Positions 12,306-20,905 of a stretch of 64,000 bases of DNA are shown here, piece after piece. The position numbers and the translations under genes were made by a program. A model generated the notes under the pieces. That model saw nothing but the letters and a program-made list of their open reading frames with translations. It was not told the DNA's origin and searched no databases. Origin of the DNA: Streptomyces sp. LHD-70 (lineage in GTDB: Bacteria; Actinomycetota; Actinomycetes; Streptomycetales; Streptomycetaceae); NCBI RefSeq assembly GCF_031157275.1, contig NZ_JAVIFW010000029.1:1-64000 (forward strand), in the 5' to 3' direction. Position 1 is the first letter of the stretch, and each line of letters opens with the position of its first letter.

Positions 12306-12795
12306 GAAGCGCCCTTTCTGGCACAGCACAAGCCGAACTCCCGTGTGGCGGGAGCGGCTGCGTCGTTCTGTGTGTCGACTGGTGGTCGGCTGAGTGGACA
12401 GCCTGGTGCAGCGTTCTCGCGTGTTTCCTGACCGCGCCCCACGAATGGGGCGAGATTAGCCTTCAGTCTACCGGTAGCGCCGACAGTGATGGGCGTTTGG
12501 CGGTACCTGAGTCCGCATGTGCCGCCCTGAATCGGCCGCAGCCGACTCCCCATATGTGGAAAGGGGCTCCGAGAGGCTCACAGCGGCACTCAGCGCTTCG
12601 GGCTGTCAACCTTCCGCTACGGTGCGGTAGCACCCGATTTGCATGGCCGTGCGCGGGCCGTGCACGGGGCCATCGGTCGATCTCTCTCCCAGGCCTCTGC
12701 CGGGCCTCTGCCGGGCCTCTGCCGGGCCTCTGCCGGGCCTCTGTCGGCGTCGGGTCGGCCTCGGTCAGCGTCGGATCGGCGCTGGTCGGCCTCGG
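12306..12795. other. gyrB upstream gap
   Basis: This gap must contain the gyrB promoter on the minus strand. A perfect TTGACA lies at 12604-12609 (minus), but no good -10 stands 16-18 bases from it. A TAGACT lies at 12465-12470 (minus) with a poor -35. Neither is decisive. The end nearest the DUF721 gene carries the 11-bp minisatellite listed separately. No gene is apparent. Confidence 0.5.
12692..12746. repeat. 11-bp tandem repeat, 5 copies
   Basis: GGCCTCTGCCG occurs four times in exact tandem from 12692, with a fifth copy GGCCTCTGTCG. Degenerate GTCGG-containing copies trail to about 12800. It lies just past the 3' end of the DUF721 gene. Confidence 0.9.
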
Positions 12796-13338
12796 TCAGC
12801 CGTAGGTGTCGCCGGGGCCCGTGCTGCCGGGGGCGCGCAGCGGGCCGAAGCGGCGGGCGGGGCCCTGCGGGCCGTGCACCTTGATCAGCTTCACGGTGCC
12901 GTGGCCGAGGTCCTCGTTGAGCCGCGCCACCAGCTGCGGCGCGAGCAGCCGCAGCTGCGTCGCCCAGGTGGTGGAGTCGCACTGGACGGTGAGGATCCGC
13001 TCCTCTTCGTCGTACCGCTGCGGTACGCAGTGCTTCGCGAGGTCGTCGCCGACGATCTGCGGCCAGCGGCCCATGACGCCGCCGACCGCGGCCGGGGTCT
13101 CCCAGCCGCGCTCGGTGATCAGGCGGTTGATGGCGGCGCCGAGCGGCTGCGGGTCGCGCCCGTCCGCGCGGGCGCCCGACCTGAGGCCGCCGCGCCTGGC
13201 CTGCTTCTTCTGCTCCGCGGCGGCGCCGCGCGCGCGGGCCTGCTCCTTCGCGGCGCGCAGTGCGACCCGGGCCAGGTCGACACCGCTGGGCTCGGCGGGC
13301 TTGGGGTTCTCCCCGGGCTGATCCGGCTGGTCCGTCAT
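12796..13338 (-). CDS. DUF721 (DciA-like) protein
   Basis: A 180-residue protein with a basic, Ala/Arg-rich first half and a DUF721 domain from about residue 70. Recognisable blocks are LGAAINRLITERGWETPAAV, RWPQIVGDDLAKHC and ILTVQCDSTTWATQLRLLAP. DUF721 includes DciA, the ancestral helicase operator that helps load DnaB in bacteria lacking DnaC/DnaI, and its place inside the dnaN-recF-gyrB block fits such a role. Its ATG overlaps the recF stop (ATGA), so translation is coupled. The KH-like fold is known for DciA; I infer it here only from family membership. Confidence 0.9.
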   Translation of the reverse strand: MTDQPDQPGENPKPAEPSGVDLARVALRAAKEQARARGAAAEQKKQARRGGLRSGARADGRDPQPLGAAINRLITERGWETPAAVGGVMGRWPQIVGDDLAKHCVPQRYDEEERILTVQCDSTTWATQLRLLAPQLVARLNEDLGHGTVKLIKVHGPQGPARRFGPLRAPGSTGPGDTYG

Positions 13339-14456
13339 GCCCGGGTCACCTCGCCGTCCGCGACCGCGTACCGCGTGCCCGCCAGGACGTCCGGGACGTC
13401 GTCGTCCACAGCGGCGGTGACCAGGACCTGCTCGCCGGGGGCGACCAGCTCGGCGAGGCGTTCACGGCGGCGGGCGTCCAGCTCGGCGAAGACGTCGTCC
13501 AGCACGAGCACCGGCTCGTTCCCCTCGGCGCGCAGCAGGTCGTACGAGGCGAGGCGCAGTGCGAGGGCGTACGACCAGGACTCGCCGTGGCTCGCGTACC
13601 CCTTGGCGGGGAGCTGGCCGAGCTTGAGGAGAAGGTCGTCGCGGTGCGGGCCGACGAGGGTGACGCCGCGCTCGATCTCCTGCTTGCGGACTCCGGCGAG
13701 GGCCTCGATCAGCTGCTCGTACAGCTCTTCGCGGCTGTGGGCGGTGCCTTCGGCGGACGGGCGGTACTCGAGGGTGAGCGGGCCGCCGCCGGGGGCCAGC
13801 TGCTCGTACGCCTTGTCGGCCAGGGGCTGGAGCGTGGCGATCAAGTCGAGCCGCTGGGCGAGGAGTTCGGCGCCGGCGCGGGCCAGATGCTGGTCCCAGA
13901 CATCGAGCGTGGACATGTCCATGGAGCGGCCGCCGTGCCTGCGGGCCATGGCGGCGGACTTCAGCAGGGTGTTGCGCTGCTTGAGCACCCGGTCGTAGTC
14001 GGAGCGGACTCCGGCCATGCGGGGGGAGCGGGCGGTGACCAGCTCGTCGAGGAAGCGGCGGCGCTCGCCGGGGTCGCCCTTCACCAGGGCGAGGTCCTCG
14101 GGCGCGAACAGGACGGTGCGCAGGATGCCGAGGACGTCACGCGGTCTGACCTGCGAAGACCTGTTGATGCGGGCGCGGTTGGCCTTGCCCGGGTTGAGTT
14201 CGAGCTCGATCAGCTGCTGGCGCTCGCCCTGGCGGACGGCTGCGCGGACGATGGCCCGGTCGGCGCCCATGCGGACCAGCGGGGCGTCGGAGGAGACGCG
14301 GTGGCTGCCGAGGTTCGCGAGGTATCCGACGGCCTCGACGAGGTTGGTCTTGCCCTGGCCGTTGGGCCCCACGAAAGCGGTGACGCCCGGCTCGAGCGGG
14401 ACCTCGACCCGGGCGTACGAGCGGAAGTCGGCCAGGGACAGATGCGTGACGTGCAT
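13335..14456 (-). CDS. recF: Recombination mediator RecF
   Basis: A 373-residue SMC/ABC-like ATPase that promotes RecA loading at single-strand gaps. The N-terminus MHVTHLSLADFRSYARVEV is canonical, Walker A is GPNGQGKTN, the signature motif lies near DGRGESWSYALALRLA-type sequence, and Walker B with the D-loop is VLVLDDVFAELDARRR. The ATG at 14456 was chosen over an upstream in-frame ATG at 14495 because the family starts exactly here. It overlaps the DUF721 gene by 4 bases. Its upstream gap has a consensus-type DnaA box and an unusual cluster of three GGATCC palindromes. Confidence 0.96.
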   Translation of the reverse strand: MHVTHLSLADFRSYARVEVPLEPGVTAFVGPNGQGKTNLVEAVGYLANLGSHRVSSDAPLVRMGADRAIVRAAVRQGERQQLIELELNPGKANRARINRSSQVRPRDVLGILRTVLFAPEDLALVKGDPGERRRFLDELVTARSPRMAGVRSDYDRVLKQRNTLLKSAAMARRHGGRSMDMSTLDVWDQHLARAGAELLAQRLDLIATLQPLADKAYEQLAPGGGPLTLEYRPSAEGTAHSREELYEQLIEALAGVRKQEIERGVTLVGPHRDDLLLKLGQLPAKGYASHGESWSYALALRLASYDLLRAEGNEPVLVLDDVFAELDARRRERLAELVAPGEQVLVTAAVDDDVPDVLAGTRYAVADGEVTRA

Positions 14457-14480
14457 GGCCGTGGACCGACCTCCCCCAAG

Positions 14481-14531
14481 TGTGGACAGCCCCATGGATC
14501 CGCGTGCTGCGGATCCACAGGCTGTGGATCC
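14481..14531. promoter_or_regulatory. DnaA box and stacked GGATCC palindromes upstream of recF
   Basis: TGTGGACAG at 14481-14489 is the reverse complement of CTGTCCACA, which fits the Streptomyces YYRTCCACA DnaA box. From about 14496 to 14531, three GGATCC elements form two overlapping hairpins, one closed by GGATCCGC/GCGGATCC and one reading GGATCCACAG-GC-TGTGGATCC. Both arms of the second contain DnaA-box-like cores. This could be a regulatory site or a gnd-recF terminator. Confidence 0.4.
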
Positions 14532-14582
14532 GTTGACTGTTCTCTGCGTACTACTGCTTCTCCGCGTCCTGGTGCCGCGGTG

Positions 14583-15458
<876 letters not shown>

Positions 15459-15539
15459 CAGGTCATCCTTCAATTAGCGTGCTGGTGTTTCGTACCCACG
15501 TCCGAGACTACGCCCGGACCTGTTGGCACACCTGCTGGC

Positions 15540-15565
15540 CTGGGCCGCTCAACTGTGCGGCCCAG
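15540..15565 (-). terminator. Probable terminator after dnaN
   Basis: Arms CTGGGCCGC (15540-15548) and GCGGCCCAG (15557-15565) enclose an 8-base loop, 20 bases past the dnaN stop on the minus strand. No T-run follows. Confidence 0.6.
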
Positions 15566-15585
15566 GGCCCGCGGTCCGTCCGTCC

Positions 15586-16716
15586 TCAGCCGCTCAGACG
15601 GACGGGCATGATCAGGTACTTGTACGCCTCGTCCGCCTCGGCGTCGACGGCCGGCTTGCCGCTGAGCAGCGCGGGCTTGGTGGACGTCGTGAACGACAGC
15701 TGCGCGGCCGGGGAGTCGATCGCGCTGAGGCCGTCGAGCAGGAACGTCGGGTTGAAGGCGATGGAGATGTCGTCGCCCTCCAGCTGGGCGTCGACCCTTT
15801 CCACAGCCTGTGCGTCGTCGCTGGAGCCGGCCTCCAGGATCAGCACGCCCTGCTCGAAGCTGAGCCGCACCGGGGTGTTCCGCTCGGCGACGAGGGCCAC
15901 GCGCTTGACGGCCTCGACGAACGGCGCGGTCTCGATGACGGCCACGGAGTTGAACTCCGTCGGGAACAGCGTGCGGTACTTGGGCAGGTCGCCCTCGAGG
16001 AGTCGCGTGGTCGTACGCCTGCCGGCGCCCTCGAAGCCGATGAGGCCCTCGCCCGCGCCGGAGCTGGACAGGGCGATCGTGACGCTGTCGCCGCTGGTCA
16101 GCGACTTGGCGGTGTCCTGGAGCGTCTTGGCGGGGACCAGGGCGACCGCGGAGGTGTCCGGCACCTCGGGCTTCCACAGGAACTCGCGGACCGCGAAGCG
16201 GTAGCGGTCGGTGGAGGCGAGCGTGACCGTGTCGCCCTCGATCTCGATCCGCACACCCGTGAGCACCGGGAGGGTGTCGTCACGGCCGGCGGCGATGGCG
16301 ACCTGGGCCGCGGCCGCGGCGAAGACCTCGCCGGGGACGGTGCCGGTGGCGGTCGGCATCTGCGGCAGCGCCGGGTACTCCTCCACAGGAAGGGTGTGGA
16401 GTGTGAATCGCGAGGAGCCGCAGACGACCGTCGCGCGCACACCGTCTGTGGAGATCTCCACCGGGCGGTTGGGGAGGGCGCGGCAGATGTCCGCGAGCAG
16501 CCGGCCGGAGACGAGCACCGTGCCGTCCTCCTCGACCTCCGCCTCCACGGAGACGCGCGCCGAGACCTCGTAGTCGAAGCCGGACAGGCTCAGGGCGCCG
16601 TCCTCGGCCTTCAGCAGCAGGCCCGCCAGGACCGGCGCCGGCGGACGGGCGGGGAGGCTGCGTGCCGCCCAGGCCACTGCCTCCGCCAGTACATCGCGCT
16701 CCACCCGGATCTTCAC
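15586..16716 (-). CDS. dnaN: DNA polymerase III beta sliding clamp
   Basis: A 376-residue processivity clamp that tethers DNA polymerase III and other factors to DNA. It starts KIRVERDVLAEAVAWAARSL after a GTG at 16716, with AGGAGG eight bases upstream. Three tandem clamp domains are apparent by length. The C-terminus YLIMPVRLSG contains the conserved (M/L)P(M/V)R(L) element lining the peptide-binding pocket. The frame is open further upstream, but that part would run into the origin. Next to oriC in the usual dnaA-oriC-dnaN arrangement, with both genes transcribed leftward. Confidence 0.97.
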   Translation of the reverse strand: MKIRVERDVLAEAVAWAARSLPARPPAPVLAGLLLKAEDGALSLSGFDYEVSARVSVEAEVEEDGTVLVSGRLLADICRALPNRPVEISTDGVRATVVCGSSRFTLHTLPVEEYPALPQMPTATGTVPGEVFAAAAAQVAIAAGRDDTLPVLTGVRIEIEGDTVTLASTDRYRFAVREFLWKPEVPDTSAVALVPAKTLQDTAKSLTSGDSVTIALSSSGAGEGLIGFEGAGRRTTTRLLEGDLPKYRTLFPTEFNSVAVIETAPFVEAVKRVALVAERNTPVRLSFEQGVLILEAGSSDDAQAVERVDAQLEGDDISIAFNPTFLLDGLSAIDSPAAQLSFTTSTKPALLSGKPAVDAEADEAYKYLIMPVRLSG

Positions 16717-17327
16717 GTAAGCCGCCTCCTGCTGTTGCCTGGCTGCTCGCCCTGCTGGCCTGCTGAGCCCTCTGGGCTCTCGTCGGTTTGGTCGGTGCGT
16801 CCCCAGGGTGGGGAGAACACCGGGGACCAGTCTGACGCACGGCACCGACACTCGGTGCGGCTCGGGGTCAAGTCGTGATGAGCGGCAGTCGACCGACGAA
16901 GCGCGAGTTGTGCACAGCCCCGTCTTCGAGACAAGTTTCCAGGGTTATCTAGGTGGGAGTAGTAGTAGGGCCTGTGGAAACCGTGGATAACCTCGTTTTC
17001 CCAGGTCAGGCCCCAGATTTTTTCCACTGGTCCTGTGGGTGGAGCCCGTGGATAACCCGGCTTCGCTGTGGACACAGAAAAGTTCTGCACACCCGATACA
17101 CAGGACAGGGCCAGTTCTCCCCAGCGCTGTCCCCAGCTTTACCCCGGTTGCCCACAGGGCAACCCAGCACCTTGGTGTGACGCCTTTCACTCGACCCAGT
17201 GAGAGGGTGCGGTGCGTTGCCGAACAGTGGACAGCCATGTGGAGAAGCTGGGGAAAGCTGGGGACAACCGGCCTCAGCCTGTGGGTTGCCGGTGGACAAC
17301 GCTTCGGGCGCCCTGTGGGCAAGATCT

Positions 17328-17336
17328 TTGTCCACA
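17328..17336 (+). promoter_or_regulatory. Perfect DnaA box in oriC
   Basis: TTGTCCACA, the only exact consensus nonamer inside the origin. It is immediately followed by an oppositely oriented TGTGGAGAT (17340), giving a close inverted pair. Confidence 0.9.
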
Positions 17337-17542
17337 GCCTGTGGAGATCTTTCATCCACGAATCCACAGGCACCTGACCTGCGGTGATGATCTGTCACCA
17401 AGGCCGCCTGTGGACGCAGTATGGACAACTTCCCAGTCCCCAGGGTGTGGACGGGCCCAGACCCACATTTCTGTGGAGAACAGCCTCCCGCAGACCTGGA
17501 ATCGAACACTCGGCGACCCCTGGAGAAGAGCCGCGCGCTCCA

Positions 17543-17588
17543 CAGCGGGCTCCGGACACAGCAAACAGCGGGCTCCGGACACAGCAAA
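17543..17588. repeat. 23-bp direct repeat at the dnaA end of oriC
   Basis: CAGCGGGCTCCGGACACAGC plus AAA occurs twice in exact head-to-tail tandem (17543-17565 and 17566-17588), between the last DnaA-like boxes and the dnaA terminator. Confidence 0.9.
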
Positions 17589-17617
17589 AGGCGCCCGGAG
17601 CGGATGCTCCAGGCGCC
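17586..17617 (-). terminator. Terminator of dnaA
   Basis: A stem of GGCGCC-GGAGC with GCTCC-GGCGCC (17590-17601 and 17606-17617, one bulged pair) has a 4-base loop. On the minus strand TTTT follows (17586-17589). It lies 24 bases past the dnaA stop. Confidence 0.85.
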
Positions 17618-17641
17618 CTTGAGAAGCTCTCGCTGCGGCTG

Positions 17642-19690
17642 TCAGCCGTTCTTGATGCGGTTGGTGAGCTCGGTGACCTGGTTGTAGATGGAGCGGCGCT
17701 CCGCCATCAACGCGCGGATCTTGCGGTCGGCGTGCATCACCGTCGTATGGTCGCGGCCGCCGAACTGAGCGCCGATCTTCGGCAGGGACAGGTCCGTCAG
17801 CTCACGGCACAGGTACATCGCGATCTGCCGGGCCGTCACCAGGACGCGGCTGCGCGAGGATCCGCACAGGTCGTCCACCGTAAGACCGAAGTAGTCCGCG
17901 GTCGCCGCCATGATGGCCGGTGCCGTGATCTCCGGAGCCGCGTCCTCGCCGCCGGGGATCAGGTCCTTGAGGACGATCTCCGTCAGACCGAGATCCACAG
18001 GCTGTCGATTGAGCGACGCGAAGGCCGTGACCCGGATCAACGCCCCTTCCAGCTCACGGATGTTGCGCGAGATACGGGACGCGATGAACTCCAGGACCTC
18101 CGGCGGAGCGTTGAGCTGCTCCTGCACCGCCTTCTTACGGAGGATCGCGATCCGGGTCTCCAGCTCGGGCGGCTGGACGTCCGTGATCAGGCCCCACTCG
18201 AAGCGGTTGCGCAAACGGTCCTCCAGCGTCACCAGCTGCTTGGGCGGCCGGTCGCTGGAGAGCACGATCTGCTTGTTCGCGTTGTGGAGGGTGTTGAAGG
18301 TGTGGAAGAACTCCTCCTGCGTCGACTCCTTGTCCGCGAGGAACTGGATGTCGTCGACGAGCAGGATGTCCATCTCGCGATACCGCTTGCGGAAGCTGTC
18401 GCCCTTGCCGTCGCGGATGGAGTTGATGAACTCGTTGGTGAACTCCTCCGAGCTCACGTACCGCACGCGCGTGCCCGGGTAGAGGCTCCGCGCGTAGTGT
18501 CCGATCGCGTGCAGCAGGTGAGTCTTGCCGAGCCCCGACTCCCCATAGATGAACAGGGGGTTGTACGCCTTGGCCGGTGCCTCGGCGACCGCGACCGCGG
18601 CCGCGTGCGCGAAGCGGTTCGATGCGCCGATGACGAACGTGTCGAAGAGGTACTTCGGGTTCAGCCGCGCCGTCGGCTCACCGGGCCCCGTCGCGGGCGC
18701 CGGCTGAGCGGCGAGCGGGCCGGGCGCACCGCTGGAGGCGGGCAGCGAACTGGACCCGGGTCCCGCGCCGTGCATACCCCGCCCACCGGGACCGGTGTGA
18801 CCGCCGTGCGTCGGGTGACCGGACCGCGGACCGCCGTGGTTCTGATGCCCACCGGGTCCACCGGGTCCACCGGGTCCGCTGTGTCCCGAGTCGGAGTGCT
18901 CCCTGCGCTCCCCCCGCCCCTGCTGCTCGTACGGCGACCGCTCCTGTTCGTACTGCGGGCGGTCCTGTTCGTACGACGGCCGCTCCTGCTCGTACTTTGA
19001 ACGGTCCTGGTCGTACGAGGTGCGCTCCTGCTCGTACTGCGGGCGGTCCTGGGGGCCGGAGCGGTAGTCGTGCTGGCTGGAGGGAGAGGCGTACGGGTCG
19101 CGCTCGGGGTAGCCGAGGCGGGGCTGCTGCCAGCCGTAGTCGTCCTGCGTCGGCCGCGGCCAGGCGCCGGGTTCCGGACGCTGATAGTCCGGGTAGGCGG
19201 GGCGGGCCGTCGGGAGCTGGTCGTTGTGCGATCCGTTGTGCGTGCCCGGGTGGTCTCCGCGTCCCGCGGTCAGGTCATCGCGGCGCCGGTAACTCTCGTA
19301 CTGCTCGCGCTGGTCGCGGTCCTGGTTCGCGCCCGGAAGCTCCTGGTCCTCGTACCGCTGCTGCGGCTCCTCGTAGCGCTGCGGGGTGGGGGCGGGAGCG
19401 GGGGACGGTTCGTTGGCGGAGTCGTCGACGGTGATCGCGATGCGGATCGGGCGGCCGCACTCGCGGCTCAGGGTCTCGCTGACCACCGGGGCGAGCCGGC
19501 CTTCGAGGACGCCCTTGGCGAACTCGTTGGGCACGGCGAGCAGTGCGGTGTCGGCGACCAGTGCCAGTGGCTGGCAGCGCCGGATCCAGTGCTCGTCCTT
19601 CGCCTCGACGCCCTGACCGCGGCCCTCACCCAGGAGTTGTTCCAGCACGCGTGGCCACACTGCGGCAAGATCGGCAGGTACGTCAGCCAC
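17642..19690 (-). CDS. dnaA: Chromosomal replication initiator DnaA
   Basis: A 682-residue AAA+ initiator that binds the boxes in oriC. Domain I (about 1-90) includes VWPRVLEQLLGEG. Domain II is very long (about 90-340), acidic then Gly/Pro-rich, and contains a seven-residue repeat of the type YEQERPS for about six units (DNA about 18915-19055). Domain III has Walker A GESGLGKTH and Walker B LLVDDIQFLAD. Domain IV ends with the signature GGRDHTTVMHADRKI. Extended domain II is typical of Streptomyces. The GTG at 19690 gives MADVPADLAAVW. Autoregulation is likely: an exact DnaA box lies 137 bases upstream of the start. Confidence 0.98.
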   Translation of the reverse strand: MADVPADLAAVWPRVLEQLLGEGRGQGVEAKDEHWIRRCQPLALVADTALLAVPNEFAKGVLEGRLAPVVSETLSRECGRPIRIAITVDDSANEPSPAPAPTPQRYEEPQQRYEDQELPGANQDRDQREQYESYRRRDDLTAGRGDHPGTHNGSHNDQLPTARPAYPDYQRPEPGAWPRPTQDDYGWQQPRLGYPERDPYASPSSQHDYRSGPQDRPQYEQERTSYDQDRSKYEQERPSYEQDRPQYEQERSPYEQQGRGERREHSDSGHSGPGGPGGPGGHQNHGGPRSGHPTHGGHTGPGGRGMHGAGPGSSSLPASSGAPGPLAAQPAPATGPGEPTARLNPKYLFDTFVIGASNRFAHAAAVAVAEAPAKAYNPLFIYGESGLGKTHLLHAIGHYARSLYPGTRVRYVSSEEFTNEFINSIRDGKGDSFRKRYREMDILLVDDIQFLADKESTQEEFFHTFNTLHNANKQIVLSSDRPPKQLVTLEDRLRNRFEWGLITDVQPPELETRIAILRKKAVQEQLNAPPEVLEFIASRISRNIRELEGALIRVTAFASLNRQPVDLGLTEIVLKDLIPGGEDAAPEITAPAIMAATADYFGLTVDDLCGSSRSRVLVTARQIAMYLCRELTDLSLPKIGAQFGGRDHTTVMHADRKIRALMAERRSIYNQVTELTNRIKNG

Positions 19691-19792
19691 AGGGCACGCT
19701 CTCTCATGGGTCCCACGAAGGTGTGGTTCTCGGGACGGGTCGAAACGGAAATCGGGTGGCGCGGGGGGAAGGGAACGAATCGGAGTTCAGCC

Positions 19793-19822
19793 AAGGTAGT
19801 CAGGGCGACGGGTGCGGTTCAA
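19793..19822 (-). promoter_or_regulatory. Candidate dnaA promoter
   Basis: On the minus strand TTGAAC (19817-19822) and TACCTT (19793-19798) are separated by 18 bases, about 100 bases before the dnaA start. A perfect DnaA box lies four bases upstream of the -35. Confidence 0.45.
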
Positions 19823-19826
19823 GTTG

Positions 19827-19835
19827 TTGTCCACA
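19827..19835 (+). promoter_or_regulatory. Perfect DnaA box in the dnaA promoter region
   Basis: TTGTCCACA, followed at 19840 by the box-like TGTGCACAG. Its position just upstream of the candidate dnaA promoter fits autoregulation by DnaA. Confidence 0.8.
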
Positions 19836-19868
19836 GGCTGTGCACAGTGTCCCCCGCGTACTCCCGGT

Positions 19869-19898
19869 TTGACCGGATGGCGTAGCCGCGCGTACCGT
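19869..19898 (+). promoter_or_regulatory. Candidate rpmH promoter
   Basis: TTGACC (19869-19874) and TACCGT (19893-19898) are separated by 18 bases, about 170 bases upstream of rpmH on its strand. This resembles a housekeeping sigma site. Confidence 0.5.
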
Positions 19899-20067
19899 GA
19901 CCAGGTCGAGTTGTCGATGGCTGCTGCCGCCTGCCTCCGATGGGCATGGATCACGGTCCGATCCGAACCGTGCAGCGGTGCACTCGGGCGTATGCGAGCT
20001 CCTCGCGGGCGCACGGTGACAGCCAGACGACACCCGCCGTCACCCGATTCATTTCTGGAGCCCCCGA

Positions 20068-20205
20068 GTGAGCAAGCGCACCTTCCAGCCGAACAACCGT
20101 CGTCGCGCGAAGACCCACGGCTTCCGGCTGCGGATGCGCACCCGTGCCGGCCGCGCCGTCCTGGCGTCCCGCCGTGGCAAGGGTCGCGCCCGCCTGTCTG
20201 CCTGA
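20068..20205 (+). CDS. rpmH: 50S ribosomal protein L34
   Basis: A 45-residue, very basic protein beginning SKRTFQPNNRRRAKTHGFR after a GTG start, with TGGAG about 10 bases upstream. It ends GRARLSA. The sequence is the classic L34. It lies divergent from dnaA and 20 bases upstream of rnpA. Confidence 0.97.
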   Translation: MSKRTFQPNNRRRAKTHGFRLRMRTRAGRAVLASRRGKGRARLSA

Positions 20206-20225
20206 CCGCAGCAGGTCATGACGTC

Positions 20226-20597
20226 GTGCTGCCTACCGAGAACCGGCTGAGGCGGCGCGAAGACTTCGCGACCGCGGTACGCCGAGGACGCCGGGCCGGC
20301 CGCCCGCTTCTCGTCGTCCATCTACGCAGCGGTACAACGGACCCGCACGTGCCTGGGGAGAGCGTTCCCCCGACGCGTGCGGGTTTCGTCGTGAGCAAGG
20401 CCGTGGGCGTGGCGGTCATACGGAACAAGGTGAAGCGCAGATTGCGGCACCTGATGCGCGAGCGGCTGGCCCTGCTGCCCCCCGGTAGCCTGGTAGTCGT
20501 ACGCGCGTTGCCCGGAGCGGGCGACGCCGACCATGCACAGCTGGCCCGAGACCTGGACGTCGCCCTGGAGCGGCTGCTGGGAGGGGGCGCGCGATGA
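20226..20597 (+). CDS. rnpA: Ribonuclease P protein component
   Basis: A 123-residue protein subunit of RNase P, which matures tRNA 5' ends. It starts LPTENRLRRREDFATAVRRG after a GTG at 20226, with FVVSKAVG and the RNR signature VIRNKVKRRLRHLMRE. The frame is open far upstream, but this is the conserved family start. The stop overlaps the yidD ATG (ATGA). The ribosome site is weak, so translation may be coupled to rpmH. Confidence 0.96.
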   Translation: MLPTENRLRRREDFATAVRRGRRAGRPLLVVHLRSGTTDPHVPGESVPPTRAGFVVSKAVGVAVIRNKVKRRLRHLMRERLALLPPGSLVVVRALPGAGDADHAQLARDLDVALERLLGGGAR

Positions 20598-20902
20598 AGT
20601 ACCCACTGCTGGCCTTGATCAAGATCTACCAGTGGACCATCAGTCCACTCCTCGGCCCTGTGTGCAAGTACTACCCGTCGTGCTCCCACTACGGCTTCCA
20701 GGCCATCGACCGGCACGGTGCGATCAAGGGGACGGCGCTCACTGCCTGGCGCATCCTGCGGTGCAATCCGTGGTCGCACGGAGGCGTGGACCATGTTCCG
20801 CCGCGCAAACGACCTCGGTGGCACGAAATGCTGCGCAACGCCTGGCGCAACAAGGGCGGGAACTCCGCCACTGAGACCCCGTCCCATGCTCAAGGAGCCT
20901 GA
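20594..20902 (+). CDS. yidD: Membrane protein insertion efficiency factor YidD
   Basis: A 102-residue protein with the YidD/DUF37 core: IYQWTISPLLGPVCKYYPSC, then SHYGFQAIDRHGAIKG and WRILRCNPWSHGGVDHVP. Three conserved cysteines are present. The tail after residue 80 is variable and charged. It starts four bases inside the rnpA end, with GGGAGGGGG upstream, and ends three bases before the yidC start, so it is in a tight operon with its presumed partner, the insertase. Confidence 0.95.
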   Translation: MKYPLLALIKIYQWTISPLLGPVCKYYPSCSHYGFQAIDRHGAIKGTALTAWRILRCNPWSHGGVDHVPPRKRPRWHEMLRNAWRNKGGNSATETPSHAQGA

Positions 20903-20905
20903 TTA

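Larger units (their letters stand above)
16850..17588. other. oriC: Chromosomal replication origin oriC
   Basis: The 925-base dnaN-dnaA gap is packed with DnaA-box-like nonamers on both strands. One is exact (TTGTCCACA, 17328). Those with one mismatch include 16908 (TTGTGCACA), 17148 and 17314 (TTGCCCACA type), 17238 and 17472 (TTCTCCACA type), 17291 and 17420. E. coli-like CGTGGATAA boxes lie at 16982 and 17047, and weaker ones at 16973, 17067, 17340, 17352, 17360, 17409, 17446 and 17535. About 20 boxes matches what is known of Streptomyces oriC. A short T-run (17018-17023) is the only AT-rich element, so unwinding likely depends on dense DnaA loading. Confidence 0.95.

Noticed and set aside
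12604..12609. A perfect TTGACA on the minus strand upstream of gyrB as its -35
   Set aside because: No acceptable -10 lies 16-18 bases away, and the other candidate (TAGACT at 12465) lacks a -35, so I did not call a promoter.
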